NCBI GenBank assembly: GCA_934270565.1
Contig: CAKQPR010000001.1
Coordinates: forward strand, 1-64,000
Length of the DNA: 64,000 bases
From: an uncultured Clostridia bacterium
GTDB lineage: Bacteria > Bacillota > Clostridia > Christensenellales > Pumilibacteraceae
Direction: 5' to 3'
Each line of letters opens with the position of its first letter. Positions within the stretch are counted from its first letter, which is position 1. The notes beneath the pieces are model-generated. The model was not told the DNA's origin, did not search any database, and worked only from the letters and a program-made list of their open reading frames with translations. Positions 44,761 through 52,935 of the stretch are shown here, piece by piece. Both the position numbers and the translations under genes were made by a program.

Positions 44761-45774
44761 TTAGTCGCGCTCCTTGCCGGTAATGGGCAGCATTACGTCC
44801 ACTCTGCGCATAACGTCCGCGAATTCCTCGGGGCGAAGAGACTGAGCTCCGTCGCAAAGCGCGTGCGGGGGATCGTTATGGACTTCTATCATAAGACCGT
44901 CCGCCCCCGCTCCTACCGCCGCGAGCGACAGAGGACGCACGAGGCGAGCTATACCCGAAGCATGGCTGGGATCGACGATAATGGGAAGATGTGTTTTTTC
45001 TTTAAGGATCGGAATCGCCGAAAGGTCGAGCGTGTTGCGGGTGCTCGGCTCGAACGTGCGGATACCGCGCTCGCAAAGGATAATATCTTTCGTACCCTCG
45101 CTCATGATATACTCGGCGCTCATAAGCCATTCTTCGATCGTGTTGGCAAGTCCGCGTTTGAGAAGCACGGGCTTGTGCATTTTGCCCACTTCCTTGAGAA
45201 GCTCAAAGTTCTGCATATCGCGTGCGCCGATCTGGACGATGTCAACGTCGCGGAAAAGATCGATGTGGCGAACGCTCATAATTTCGGTAACGATCGGCAT
45301 TCCCGTTTCCTCTTTTGCTTTGAGAAGAAGCTTGATACCCTCGTCGCGAAGTCCTTGGAACGCGTAAGGCGAAGTGCGGGGTTTGAACGCGCCGCCGCGA
45401 AGCACGGTAGCGCCCGCGGCTTTTACCGCCTGCGCGACTTCAACGATCTGCTTTTCGGTTTCGACCGAGCACGGCCCCGCGATAGTCTGGAAGTATTTGC
45501 CGCCGAACTTATGCCCGCCGACTTCGACGATCGTATCTTCGGGGTGGAACTTGCGGTTTACGCTCTTGTACGGCTCCTGAATACGTTTTACGGTGTCTAC
45601 GATGTCGAGCGAGCTGACAAGATCCATATCGACTTTCGACGTGTCGCCGATAAGCCCCAAAATCGTGGTGTTTTCGCCACGGCTTATGTCCACGCCGAGC
45701 CCCATTCCCTTAATCCATTCGATAAGGTTGTTTACCTGTTTCGGTTCGCTGTCCTTTTTGACTACAATTATCAT
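44761..45774 (-). CDS. aroF: DAHP synthase with ferredoxin-like regulatory domain
   Basis: First shikimate step, joining phosphoenolpyruvate and erythrose-4-phosphate. 337 residues from the ATG at 45774, preceded by GGGAGG. Residues 1-70 form a ferredoxin-like domain (MIIVVKKDSEPKQVNNLI), which in the type I-beta family binds Tyr or Phe and inhibits the enzyme. The barrel follows with IAGPCSVETEKQIVEVA, LRGGAFKPRTSPYAFQG, DIVQIGARDMQNFELL and IVDPSHASGI. An in-frame start 13 codons upstream would read through the attenuator hairpin's downstream side and is rejected. It is the first structural gene of the operon. Confidence 0.96.
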   Translation of the reverse strand: MIIVVKKDSEPKQVNNLIEWIKGMGLGVDISRGENTTILGLIGDTSKVDMDLVSSLDIVDTVKRIQEPYKSVNRKFHPEDTIVEVGGHKFGGKYFQTIAGPCSVETEKQIVEVAQAVKAAGATVLRGGAFKPRTSPYAFQGLRDEGIKLLLKAKEETGMPIVTEIMSVRHIDLFRDVDIVQIGARDMQNFELLKEVGKMHKPVLLKRGLANTIEEWLMSAEYIMSEGTKDIILCERGIRTFEPSTRNTLDLSAIPILKEKTHLPIIVDPSHASGIARLVRPLSLAAVGAGADGLMIEVHNDPPHALCDGAQSLRPEEFADVMRRVDVMLPITGKERD

Positions 45775-45794
45775 AAAAAATACCTCCCGAGAAA

Positions 45795-45824
45795 TAAAAA
45801 AAAGATCCGTCACCGACCGATCTT
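45795..45824 (-). terminator. Attenuator terminator of the aromatic operon
   Basis: On the minus strand AAGATC-G-GTC pairs with GAC-G-GATCTT around a 3-base loop (one G-G mismatch; 45802-45824), followed by eight T's. It lies between the leader peptide stop and the aroF ribosome site, where an attenuator is expected. The segment ACCGTAAACCG in the 3' half of the leader peptide gene could pair with CGGTCGGT of the terminator arm as an antiterminator. Confidence 0.85.
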
Positions 45825-45866
45825 ACTGAACCATGATATTTTGTTACAGCAAAAACTTCCGGTATT

Positions 45867-45926
45867 TTATTCAATACGGTTTACGGTAAAGTAAAAGTAA
45901 TAAAAAAGTCCGGAAATTGCTTTCAT
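45867..45926 (-). CDS. Phe/Tyr leader peptide of the aromatic operon
   Basis: A 19-residue frame, MKAISGLFYYFYFTVNRIE, with six consecutive aromatic residues (FYYFYF, positions 8-13) mixing UUU, UAU and UAC codons. CTCCTC on the plus strand (45932-45937) gives GAGGAG six bases before the ATG. It sits between a consensus promoter and an intrinsic terminator, just before aroF. Ribosome stalling at these codons when charged tRNA-Phe or tRNA-Tyr is short would favour read-through into the operon, as in the classical pheA and trp attenuators. Confidence 0.88.
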   Translation of the reverse strand: MKAISGLFYYFYFTVNRIE

Positions 45927-45965
45927 GTGTTCTCCTCGAACTCCGCTTTCGCTTTGTTCGGTAAC

Positions 45966-45994
45966 ATTATACGATATTTTCGGGTACTCGTCAA
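45966..45994 (-). promoter_or_regulatory. Promoter of the aromatic operon
   Basis: Minus-strand TTGACG (45989-45994), 17 bp, TATAAT (45966-45971). The predicted start near 45959 leaves about 33 nt before the leader peptide ATG. Confidence 0.88.
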
Positions 45995-46044
45995 GCATTT
46001 TTCGGGGCTAAATTTAAATAATTTCCGTGCGAATACTTAAATGT

Positions 46045-46073
46045 TTGACTTATTAGTCCGCGCTTGCTAAAAT
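46045..46073 (+). promoter_or_regulatory. Promoter of the divergent aminotransferase
   Basis: TTGACT (46045-46050), 17 bp, TAAAAT (46068-46073). The leader is about 12 nt. Confidence 0.82.
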
Positions 46074-46091
46074 ATAGACGAGGTAAACGCT

Positions 46092-47267
46092 ATGTTTAAC
46101 GAAAAAATGGTAAAACTCGGCACGAACCGGTCGGTAATACGCGATCTTTTCGAATACGGCAACGAACTTAAAAAGACCGTCGGCGAGAACAGTGTTTTCG
46201 ACTTTACGCTCGGAAACCCGTCCGTTCACACCCCCGAAAATGTGGACGAAACGCTGATTTCGCTGATTAAAACCGCACCGCGCGTGCACGCGTACACTTC
46301 GGCGGCGGGCGCTGAAAACGTGAGAAAGGCGATTGCCGCTTGTCAGAAATCGCGTTACGGTCTGCCCGTTTCGCCCGAACTTGTATATATGACCTGCGGC
46401 GCGGCGGCAGGGCTCGCGATCACACTCAAAGCCGCGATTACGCCCGAACGCAACGAAGTGATTATCGTTCCGCCGTTCTTCCCCGAATACACCGTGTTTA
46501 CGGAAAACGCGGGCGGTAAGACGGTCGTTCTGCCGCTTGACGAAAAGTCGTTCCAGATCAATTTTGCGGCGCTCGAGGTCGCTTTGAGCGAAAAAACGGC
46601 GGCGATTATACTCAATTCGCCGAACAACCCGTCCGGCGTGGTTTACACCGAGGAAACCATAAAGGCGGTCGCGGCGATCCTGAAAGCCGCGGAAGAAAAA
46701 TACGGCGTGCCTATCGTTCTGATTTCGGACGAGCCGTACCGCGAAATCCGATTTGTGGACTTCGTGCCGTCGCCGATGAATTATTACGACGATTGCGTGC
46801 TTTGCTATTCGTTCTCCAAGTCATTCTCGCTCGCGGGCGAAAGGATCGGTTTTATCGCGGTTTCGGACAGAATGAAAGCCGCTAAAGAATTGTTTGCTGC
46901 GGTTGCCGGCGCCGGAAGGTCGCTCGGGTATGTGTGCGCGCCTTCCCTCTTTCAGTATGCCGTTGCGGCGTGTTGCGGCGAGCCGTCCGACGTGTCCGTA
47001 TACAGACGAAATCGCGACGTTTTATGCGAATTTTTCTCGTCGCGAGGTTTGAAGGTTGCCAACCCCGAGGGGGCGTTCTACCTTATGGTCGCCTCTCCCG
47101 ACGGCGACGGCGTAAGGTTTTCGGATCACGCGAAAAAGTTCGGGTTGCTGATCGTTCCGACCGATTCGTTCGGCGCGAAGGGATACGTTCGTATCGCAAC
47201 TTGCGTTTCGGAAGATACGGTTGACCGCTCGTTGCCGATTTTCGACAAGATGTTAAAGAGCTATTAA
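46092..47267 (+). CDS. PLP-dependent class I/II aminotransferase, probably aromatic
   Basis: 391 residues. The fold-type I pattern is clear: FDFTLGNPSVHTPENV, YTSAAGAENVRKAIA, TCGAAAGLAITLKA, NSPNNPSGVVYTEE, SDEPYREIRF and the PLP lysine in YSFSKSFSLAGERIGF. The C-terminus carries GYVRIATCVSEDTV with the substrate-carboxylate Arg. It is divergently paired with the aromatic operon, which lacks an aminotransferase, so it likely makes Phe and Tyr from their keto acids. Aspartate or another amino acid as substrate is not excluded. Confidence 0.88.
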   Translation: MFNEKMVKLGTNRSVIRDLFEYGNELKKTVGENSVFDFTLGNPSVHTPENVDETLISLIKTAPRVHAYTSAAGAENVRKAIAACQKSRYGLPVSPELVYMTCGAAAGLAITLKAAITPERNEVIIVPPFFPEYTVFTENAGGKTVVLPLDEKSFQINFAALEVALSEKTAAIILNSPNNPSGVVYTEETIKAVAAILKAAEEKYGVPIVLISDEPYREIRFVDFVPSPMNYYDDCVLCYSFSKSFSLAGERIGFIAVSDRMKAAKELFAAVAGAGRSLGYVCAPSLFQYAVAACCGEPSDVSVYRRNRDVLCEFFSSRGLKVANPEGAFYLMVASPDGDGVRFSDHAKKFGLLIVPTDSFGAKGYVRIATCVSEDTVDRSLPIFDKMLKSY

Positions 47268-47828
47268 GAAAATATTTATAAAAAATAAAAGTACCGTTCA
47301 GAAAATTTGTTTTCCCTTCCGGGAGGCGCTGAGCCCGCGCGGGCAAGTGTTTGGGGATATTCGCGTCCGGACGTTTTTGTTTCTTCCGTAGGGGATTTCT
47401 CGACTGCGGCTTCGCCTACGCTCGAAATGACATCGTGTCCGTTTGGTTTTTATAAGATTTATTCCCCTCATTCGTCACTCGGGTCGCTACGCTCACACTC
47501 GTGCCACCTCCCAGCTCGTAGCATAGCTACTTCGCCGCTTTGGCTAAAAACAGTCACCTGTGGACTGTTTTTACGGTGCTTCGCACCGCCGCGTCGCGCC
47601 CCTCGGGGGAAGGCTTAATTAAGACCGCTTCGCGGAATTCTTCTTTCGTAAGATTAGAGCTTTCGCTTGGTTGGCGGGCGGACGAGGGCGTCCGCCCCTA
47701 CCTATTCTACCGAAAGTAAATACGGGCACCGCCGATTTGCCCGCGGTGACTAGCCGTCGGGTGACGAGGATCGGCCCTACCTATTCTACCGAAAGCCTGT
47801 ACAATCAACAGCTACTACATTAGACATA
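47268..47828. repeat. Repeat island 3 (no genes)
   Basis: No credible gene. The blocks match islands 1 and 4: GGGCAAGTGTTTGGGG (47340-47355), ATTTCTCGACTGCGGC with CTCGAAATGACA, CCCCTCATTCGTCACTCGG, the 97-bp hairpin element, and GGTTGGCGGGCGGACGAGGG. A final shorter copy of the GCCGTCGGGTGACGAGG type ends near 47780. Confidence 0.8.
47505..47601 (+). repeat. 97-bp three-hairpin element, copy 3
   Basis: By eye identical to 15621-15717 and 16172-16268, about 31 kb away, while the surrounding sequence differs. Confidence 0.85.
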
Positions 47829-47859
47829 AAACCCCGAGGTCGGTTGACTGTCGGGGTTT
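47829..47859 (-). terminator. Terminator of the macromolecular-synthesis operon
   Basis: A 9-bp stem (AAACCCCGA with TCGGGGTTT) lies 25 bases after the last stop of the minus-strand operon. It reads into TTTTATG on that strand. Confidence 0.75.
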
Positions 47860-47884
47860 CTGTTTTACGTGGTTAAACGTTTGA

Positions 47885-48568
47885 TTAGCGGGCGGGCTTT
47901 TTTATTCCGAGCGCGGAATAGGGATCGGAAGCCGAGTAACCGATAAGAGAAAGGGCGAATTCGGGAGTAACGGACGGGGCGCGCATTTCGCAATTAGCGC
48001 CGAGCACGAGCGCGCGGGCTTCGGAAAGCATATCGCCGCTTGCGTTGTAGGCGTTGTCGCCGCTGCCGAGGCTTAACCCGAGTTTGTCTTTCAGCGCCAC
48101 GACGTGCGGCATACCGAAACCGTGCCCCATCGACGAAGTAACGCACAGAACAAGCGGAGTTCGGCACATTTGCATAAGTTCTACGTCGTCGCGGTCGAGG
48201 AAATTGCCGCCTACGATCGTACATTTGTCGAGAAGCCCTTCGCGGTGGAGAAGCTGAACGGGCGTAACGCCCTCTCTCGCCTGTACTCTGCCCGTTTCGG
48301 TGAGGTCGTAGGACGCCGCGACGATGAGTTCCGGTTTGTTTTCGAAAACCTCGTCGGCAACCGCGTTGAAAAGACTTTCGCGTTCGAGCGTAAGCAAAGC
48401 AAGTCTCTGATATCCGATATCCTGCGGTTTTTCGACGATTTTATAGACCGTGATTTCATTGTCGAAGCGCTCGGGAAAGCGCGTTGCGACGTTAAAATCC
48501 GTAACGCCGCACGCTCTGCCTCTATCGACGTCGCGCGGATCGTCGGTGAGTAAAAAAGCGTTTTTCAT
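47885..48568 (-). CDS. Degenerate amidohydrolase-like protein, probably not an enzyme
   Basis: 227 residues. The C-terminal two thirds resemble the last part of an ATZ/TRZ-type amidohydrolase barrel: TPVQLLHREGLLDKC near 102-116, MPHVVALKDKLGLSLGSGDN near 153-172 and DMLSEARALVL near 179-189. In active enzymes the strand after the GLL segment carries a metal-binding His (AHxxH). Here the matching place reads VGGNFL (119-124). The N-terminal HxH strand is absent. The Asp of GSGDN remains. It looks like a shortened, metal-free relative. It overlaps galU by four bases. The resemblance is by eye only. Confidence 0.7.
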   Translation of the reverse strand: MKNAFLLTDDPRDVDRGRACGVTDFNVATRFPERFDNEITVYKIVEKPQDIGYQRLALLTLERESLFNAVADEVFENKPELIVAASYDLTETGRVQAREGVTPVQLLHREGLLDKCTIVGGNFLDRDDVELMQMCRTPLVLCVTSSMGHGFGMPHVVALKDKLGLSLGSGDNAYNASGDMLSEARALVLGANCEMRAPSVTPEFALSLIGYSASDPYSALGIKKPAR

Positions 48569-49437
48569 AGAGTTTTTCCGAGCTCTTTAAGGTATGCGCG
48601 GAACGGCTCGCCGAATTCGCGGTTGCGGAGCGCGAACTCCACGGTCGCTTTTACGGCGCCGAGCTTGTCGCCCATATCGTAGCGCTTGCCCTCGAACTCG
48701 TACGCCCAAACGCCGCTCTTTCCGCAAAGCGCGTTGAGCGCGTCAGTGAACTGCAACTCGTTGCCCTTTCCGTTCGGGGTCGAGCGGATCGCATCGTAAA
48801 TGTTGCGGTCGATGACGTATCGCCCGAGGCTGGTAAGACGAGACGGGAGCGCGTCGAGCGACGGCTTTTCGATGATCGCTTCGCACTTGTGTCCTCTTCC
48901 GTCGTCCTCGGAAATCTTCGCTACGCCGTACTTCACGATATCGTCGGTGTCGAGGCGCTGAACGCCGAGGATCGAACAGCCGTACTTCTCGTAAGCGCGT
49001 GTAAGCTGACCTATCACGGGGTCGGTATCGTTGACTATAAGATCGTCGCCCCACGCGAGCGCGAAGGGGTCGTTACCGGTGAATTTCTCCGCCTGAAGCA
49101 CCGCGTCGCCGCTGCCGAGCGGCTTCGGCTGATAGGTAAAGACGATGTTCGCGCGCGAATAAATGCGGCGAAGCACGTCAAGGTATTCGGTTTTACCCGC
49201 CGCAAGGAGCTTGTCTTCGAGCTCGTATGACGGCGTGAAGTACCTGCGGATCATTTCTTTCTGCTCGTTGATGACGATCAGAATATCTGTTATTCCGCTG
49301 TCGATCGCCTCATCCACGATATAGCTGAGAACGGGGGTATCGACTATGGGCAGAATTTCCTTGGGAACGGCTTTGGTTATGGGCAAAAATCTCGTACCCA
49401 TACCGCCGCACGGGATTACGGCTTTGGTTATTTTCAT
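48565..49437 (-). CDS. galU: UTP-glucose-1-phosphate uridylyltransferase
   Basis: Makes UDP-glucose for envelope polysaccharides and glycolipids. The 290 residues are typical. Marks are AVIPCGGMGTRFLPITKAVPKEILPIVDTPVL at the N-terminus (nucleotide-binding GGxGTR and the PKE motif), VFTYQPKPLGSGDAVLQA, the metal Asp in LAWGDDLIV, and IEKPSLDALPS. It lies 31 bases after the zinc-ribbon gene. Confidence 0.96.
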   Translation of the reverse strand: MKITKAVIPCGGMGTRFLPITKAVPKEILPIVDTPVLSYIVDEAIDSGITDILIVINEQKEMIRRYFTPSYELEDKLLAAGKTEYLDVLRRIYSRANIVFTYQPKPLGSGDAVLQAEKFTGNDPFALAWGDDLIVNDTDPVIGQLTRAYEKYGCSILGVQRLDTDDIVKYGVAKISEDDGRGHKCEAIIEKPSLDALPSRLTSLGRYVIDRNIYDAIRSTPNGKGNELQFTDALNALCGKSGVWAYEFEGKRYDMGDKLGAVKATVEFALRNREFGEPFRAYLKELGKTL

Positions 49438-49468
49438 TTCCTTACTTCCTTTTTCTTAATCCGATGGG

Positions 49469-50182
49469 TTATATCTTATATATGATTCTGCGGCAGGTTT
49501 CGCAACGGCAATATCCGTTGTTTTCGAGGTCGGTTTTGGCGGAGCTCGAAACGACCATGCCGCAAACCCCGCACGAAACGTTTTTATCGAGCTCGGTCGC
49601 GGGGGCGAACGCGGGATAAACCCCGTCGCCGGTAAGTTTTACGTACGTTTCCATAAGCTTGGGTTCGACCGCGCCCGCAAGCGCGTCGCGCGCGTCTTTG
49701 AGTTTTTTAAGCTCGCCTTCCTTGCCCTTCTGGTAGGTCTCGAACTTAGCCTTTGCTTCGGCGTAGTCGGCACGCGACTTTTTGCCGCTCGCCTGAGCCG
49801 CTTTGTAATCGCCGAGCGCCTTGTCGGCGAGGCTTTTGAGCGAATCGACGCGTTTTTTCCATTCCGAAACCGCCGCCTGAAGCTCTTCGAGGCGGGAAAC
49901 GAGGTTCTTCTCGGCTTCTTCGTCCGCTTCGCCGGCTTCGAGCCGCATGCAAAGATCTTCGATCTCGCCCGCGCATTTTTCGATAAATTTAAGTCCCTGT
50001 TCGTATGACGAAACAATGCTTTCGGCTTGTTTTTCGCTCTCGAGCACAGCCGTTTTCGCGGCTTCGAACTTCTTTTTGTTCGCGCGCATATCGACGTAAT
50101 TCTGATTTTTTTTGATCTCGTCGTTCAGTTTCTTGTACGCAAGATCGGCTTTCTGGTAACTGAGTAAAGCGTCTAAATTCAT
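49469..50182 (-). CDS. Coiled-coil protein with C4 zinc ribbon (CT398-like)
   Basis: 237 residues. A long helical hairpin spans about 1-180, charged and heptad-like (LSYQKADLAYKKLNDEIKK). It ends in a zinc ribbon at about 202-237 with the Cys pairs CGVC and CETC. Relatives were once called DksA-like and include Chlamydia CT398, which is reported to bind sigma-54. Its place right after nif3 and trmK, downstream of two sigma factor genes, is common in Bacillota. The role is unproven. Confidence 0.88.
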   Translation of the reverse strand: MNLDALLSYQKADLAYKKLNDEIKKNQNYVDMRANKKKFEAAKTAVLESEKQAESIVSSYEQGLKFIEKCAGEIEDLCMRLEAGEADEEAEKNLVSRLEELQAAVSEWKKRVDSLKSLADKALGDYKAAQASGKKSRADYAEAKAKFETYQKGKEGELKKLKDARDALAGAVEPKLMETYVKLTGDGVYPAFAPATELDKNVSCGVCGMVVSSSAKTDLENNGYCRCETCRRIIYKI

Positions 50183-50215
50183 ATTGCCTCCCGCGACGAT
50201 TGTCGCTTTTTGTTG

Positions 50216-51022
50216 TTAAATTCTCGGATTTATATCCTTTTCGGACTGAATAAGCTCGATATCCACGCCGCTGGCTTCAGCCTCGTCGGCGAGAAGCTCT
50301 ATAAGCCGCGAAATGTAGACGTGTTCCATCGTGTAGTGTTGCGGCTCGATAACCGTTACGCCGCGCTCTTTGGCGTAAATCGCGACGTGATGTTTAAGAT
50401 CTGCGGTGATCAGACAGTCCGCGCCCGCTTTGAGCGCCATATCGACGTAAGCGGTATCGCCGCCGCCCGCGCCGTTGATGATCGCCACACGCGAAACGGG
50501 GTCGTAATGATCGCCGATAACGCGGACGTACTCGTCGTCGAGACGGCGGGCAACCTCGTCTTTGAGCGCGGAAACAGTGACTTCCTCTTCGAGGTTTCCC
50601 ACTCTGCCGAGCCCTTCGTTCTCCGAAATGTACTTGTCCATAACCTCGATGTCTTTGAGCTTGAAAAGCTTTGCGACGTAATCGTTTATTCCGTCCACGG
50701 TAAAGTCGAGCGACGTATGCGCCGCGTAAATCGCTATTCCGTTTTCGATCGCGGTGATTATCTTGCTGCCGAGGATCGACTCGTCCGTGATCTTGTTTAT
50801 CGGTCGGAAAATCATCGGGTGGTGCGCGATAATCATCTGCACGCCCGATTCGAGCGCTTCGCCGAGCACCTCTTCGGTAACGTCGAGACAGCACAAAACT
50901 CTGTCTACTTCGTTGTCCGCTTTGCCGACGATAAGTCCTACGTTGTCGTACTCTCCGACTATGGCGTTAGCCTCGGGTGCGACCGCGTTGATGATTTTAA
51001 CGACGTCTCTCACCTTTGCCAT
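50216..51022 (-). CDS. Nif3-like dinuclear metal protein (YqfO type)
   Basis: 268 residues, the short form without the inserted PII-like domain. Metal-ligand segments are MIIAHHPMIFRP near residues 67-78, YAAHTSLDF near 108 and LKHHVAIYAKERGVTVIEPQHYTMEH near the C-terminus. It forms hexameric rings in known relatives. The biochemical role is not settled. It overlaps trmK by 13 bases, a pairing conserved in Bacillota. Confidence 0.92.
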   Translation of the reverse strand: MAKVRDVVKIINAVAPEANAIVGEYDNVGLIVGKADNEVDRVLCCLDVTEEVLGEALESGVQMIIAHHPMIFRPINKITDESILGSKIITAIENGIAIYAAHTSLDFTVDGINDYVAKLFKLKDIEVMDKYISENEGLGRVGNLEEEVTVSALKDEVARRLDDEYVRVIGDHYDPVSRVAIINGAGGGDTAYVDMALKAGADCLITADLKHHVAIYAKERGVTVIEPQHYTMEHVYISRLIELLADEAEASGVDIELIQSEKDINPRI

Positions 51023-51618
51023 TCGAGTGCCTCCTTTATGAGCGCAAGACGGCGGTCGTTGCCGCTCGTTCGCTTGTATCCGTTGATTTTTTCTTCCGAT
51101 TCGGTCAGAAACCGTAATAAATCGGGGTTCTTCTGTTTGTAAAACACGCCTATCGTCCGCTCGATTTCGGTAAGCGGCTCTGACTTACCCGCGACGGCGC
51201 GGATAACGTCGTAGTATTTTCCGCGATCGTGCACGCACCTGTCGGCTATGATTTTGTACCCGTTTTCGGTAAGCCATACCCTGACGGCGGAAACGTCGTG
51301 CTGCGCGCCGATTATAAGGTCGGGGCGGCGGGCGTAACGCGACAGTATCTTTATTATAAGTCTGCCGCCCATGCCGGCGATTACCGCCTGATCGACGGGT
51401 TCAGGTATAAGGTCGAAACCGTCGCTTACGCGGCAAATAACGTTCGGCTTGTCGGCAAATTTTTCTTTCAGTAACGCAATCGCCTTTTCGCTGACGTCCG
51501 CGGCGATTACTTTTCCGCAAATTTTACTCGCGTACCCCGCTACCATTCCGTGGTCGCAACCCACGTCCGCGAAAATCCCGCAAGGCTCGATGAGCGAGCA
51601 AACAGCGTTTATTCTCAT
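51010..51618 (-). CDS. trmK: tRNA (adenine22-N1)-methyltransferase
   Basis: Methylates A22 in the D-arm of certain tRNAs, using SAM. 202 residues. The SAM loop reads [18 protein letters not shown] near 14-31, and the catalytic-type segment [15 protein letters not shown] near 77-91. It overlaps rpoD by four bases and nif3 by 13. Confidence 0.93.
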   Translation of the reverse strand: MRINAVCSLIEPCGIFADVGCDHGMVAGYASKICGKVIAADVSEKAIALLKEKFADKPNVICRVSDGFDLIPEPVDQAVIAGMGGRLIIKILSRYARRPDLIIGAQHDVSAVRVWLTENGYKIIADRCVHDRGKYYDVIRAVAGKSEPLTEIERTIGVFYKQKNPDLLRFLTESEEKINGYKRTSGNDRRLALIKEALEWQR

Positions 51619-52856
51619 TGATCGACGTAATCCTTGAGCCGCTTGCTGCGCTGAGGATGACGGAGCTTGCGGAGCGCTTTCGCTTCGATCTGACGAATAC
51701 GCTCACGCGTGACGCCGAACTCTTTTCCGACCTCTTCGAGGGTGCGGGGGTGTCCGTCGTCGAGCCCGTAACGAAGCCTTAAAACCATTTCCTCGCGCGG
51801 GGTGAGCGAATCGAGCACAGCGAGAAGCTGCTCTTTGAGCATTGTGGTCGTTGCGGATTCGTTGGGGGACGCGATATGAACGTCCTCGATAAAGTCGCCG
51901 AGGTGGCTGTCCTCTTCTTCGCCGATCGGGGTTTCGAGCGATACGGGGTCGAGCGCGATCTGCTGGATTTCTGCTACGCGTTCGACCGAAATGCCCATTT
52001 CTTCGCTCAGTTCTTCGGGCGTCGGGTCTCTGCCGAGCTTCTGAACGAGTACGCGGGTCGCGCGGGTAAGCTTGTTTATCGTTTCCACCATGTGCACGGG
52101 GATACGGATCGTGCGCGCCTGATCGGCTATAGCGCGGGTGATCGCCTGACGGATCCACCACGTCGCGTAAGTCGAAAATCTGAAACCTTTCGTGTAGTCG
52201 AATTTCTCGACCGCTTTCATAAGTCCGAGGTTCCCTTCCTGAATAAGGTCGAGGAATTGCATACCTCTGCCGACGTGGCGCTTGGCGATTGATACGACAA
52301 GACGAAGGTTGGCTTCGCTGAGCCGTTTTTTCGCCGCTTCGTCTCCTTCGTTCATCTTTCTCGCGAGCTCGAGCTCCTCTTCCATACTCAGAAGCGGAAC
52401 TCTGCCGATGTCTTTAAGATAAACCTTGACGGGATCGTCGATGGATATCTCGCTCATGATCTGGTCGATATCGTCGCCCACGAGGTCCACGGCGTTGTTT
52501 ATTATCTGAATGCCGTTTTTGCCGAGAATACGGAAAACTTCTTCCATCTGTTCGACGTTGGCTTCGCATTCGACGGCAAGCTTCTCGCCCACGTCGTCAT
52601 AGGTAAGATGCCCGCGGGTTTTGCCGACTTTGATAAGCCTCTTTATTTCGTTTTCGATTTTCTCGTTGAGTTTGACGAGACGAGGCTCTTCGACGTCGAT
52701 GCCGAGCCCCGCCAGCCCGCTCAGAACCTCGTCGATCGTGTCGGGGTCGATGGTCGAGCCGAGCGCCGCCGTTACGTCGTCGTAGGTGAGCTTGCCTTCT
52801 TTCTTGTATTTTCCGTCCAAAGTTTTTACTATTTTGTCGATCGCTTGTTTTTCCAT
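51615..52856 (-). CDS. rpoD: Primary RNA polymerase sigma factor (SigA/RpoD)
   Basis: 413 residues with region 1.1-like helices at the N-terminus, then 1.2 and 2 ([28 protein letters not shown]). The -10 helix reads [27 protein letters not shown] split over regions 2.3/2.4. Region 3.0 has canonical [11 protein letters not shown], and region 4.2 has [28 protein letters not shown]. All canonical promoter contacts are kept, so this is the housekeeping factor. A 79-bp gap separates it from a second sigma gene upstream. AGAGGA precedes the ATG. Confidence 0.96.
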   Translation of the reverse strand: MEKQAIDKIVKTLDGKYKKEGKLTYDDVTAALGSTIDPDTIDEVLSGLAGLGIDVEEPRLVKLNEKIENEIKRLIKVGKTRGHLTYDDVGEKLAVECEANVEQMEEVFRILGKNGIQIINNAVDLVGDDIDQIMSEISIDDPVKVYLKDIGRVPLLSMEEELELARKMNEGDEAAKKRLSEANLRLVVSIAKRHVGRGMQFLDLIQEGNLGLMKAVEKFDYTKGFRFSTYATWWIRQAITRAIADQARTIRIPVHMVETINKLTRATRVLVQKLGRDPTPEELSEEMGISVERVAEIQQIALDPVSLETPIGEEEDSHLGDFIEDVHIASPNESATTTMLKEQLLAVLDSLTPREEMVLRLRYGLDDGHPRTLEEVGKEFGVTRERIRQIEAKALRKLRHPQRSKRLKDYVDQ

Positions 52857-52935
52857 AAATTCCTCTTTGGCGCTCGCGTCGCGCCGTTCGCTTTTAACGT
52901 AACCGCACTGTTATTTTGAGTATATATATCCGTTT

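Noticed and set aside
44026..45894. A 622-codon plus-strand frame opposite tyrA and aroF
   Set aside because: It is a shadow of two clear enzymes on the other strand and runs into the attenuator region. Its composition (Arg/Phe/His rich) is not protein-like.
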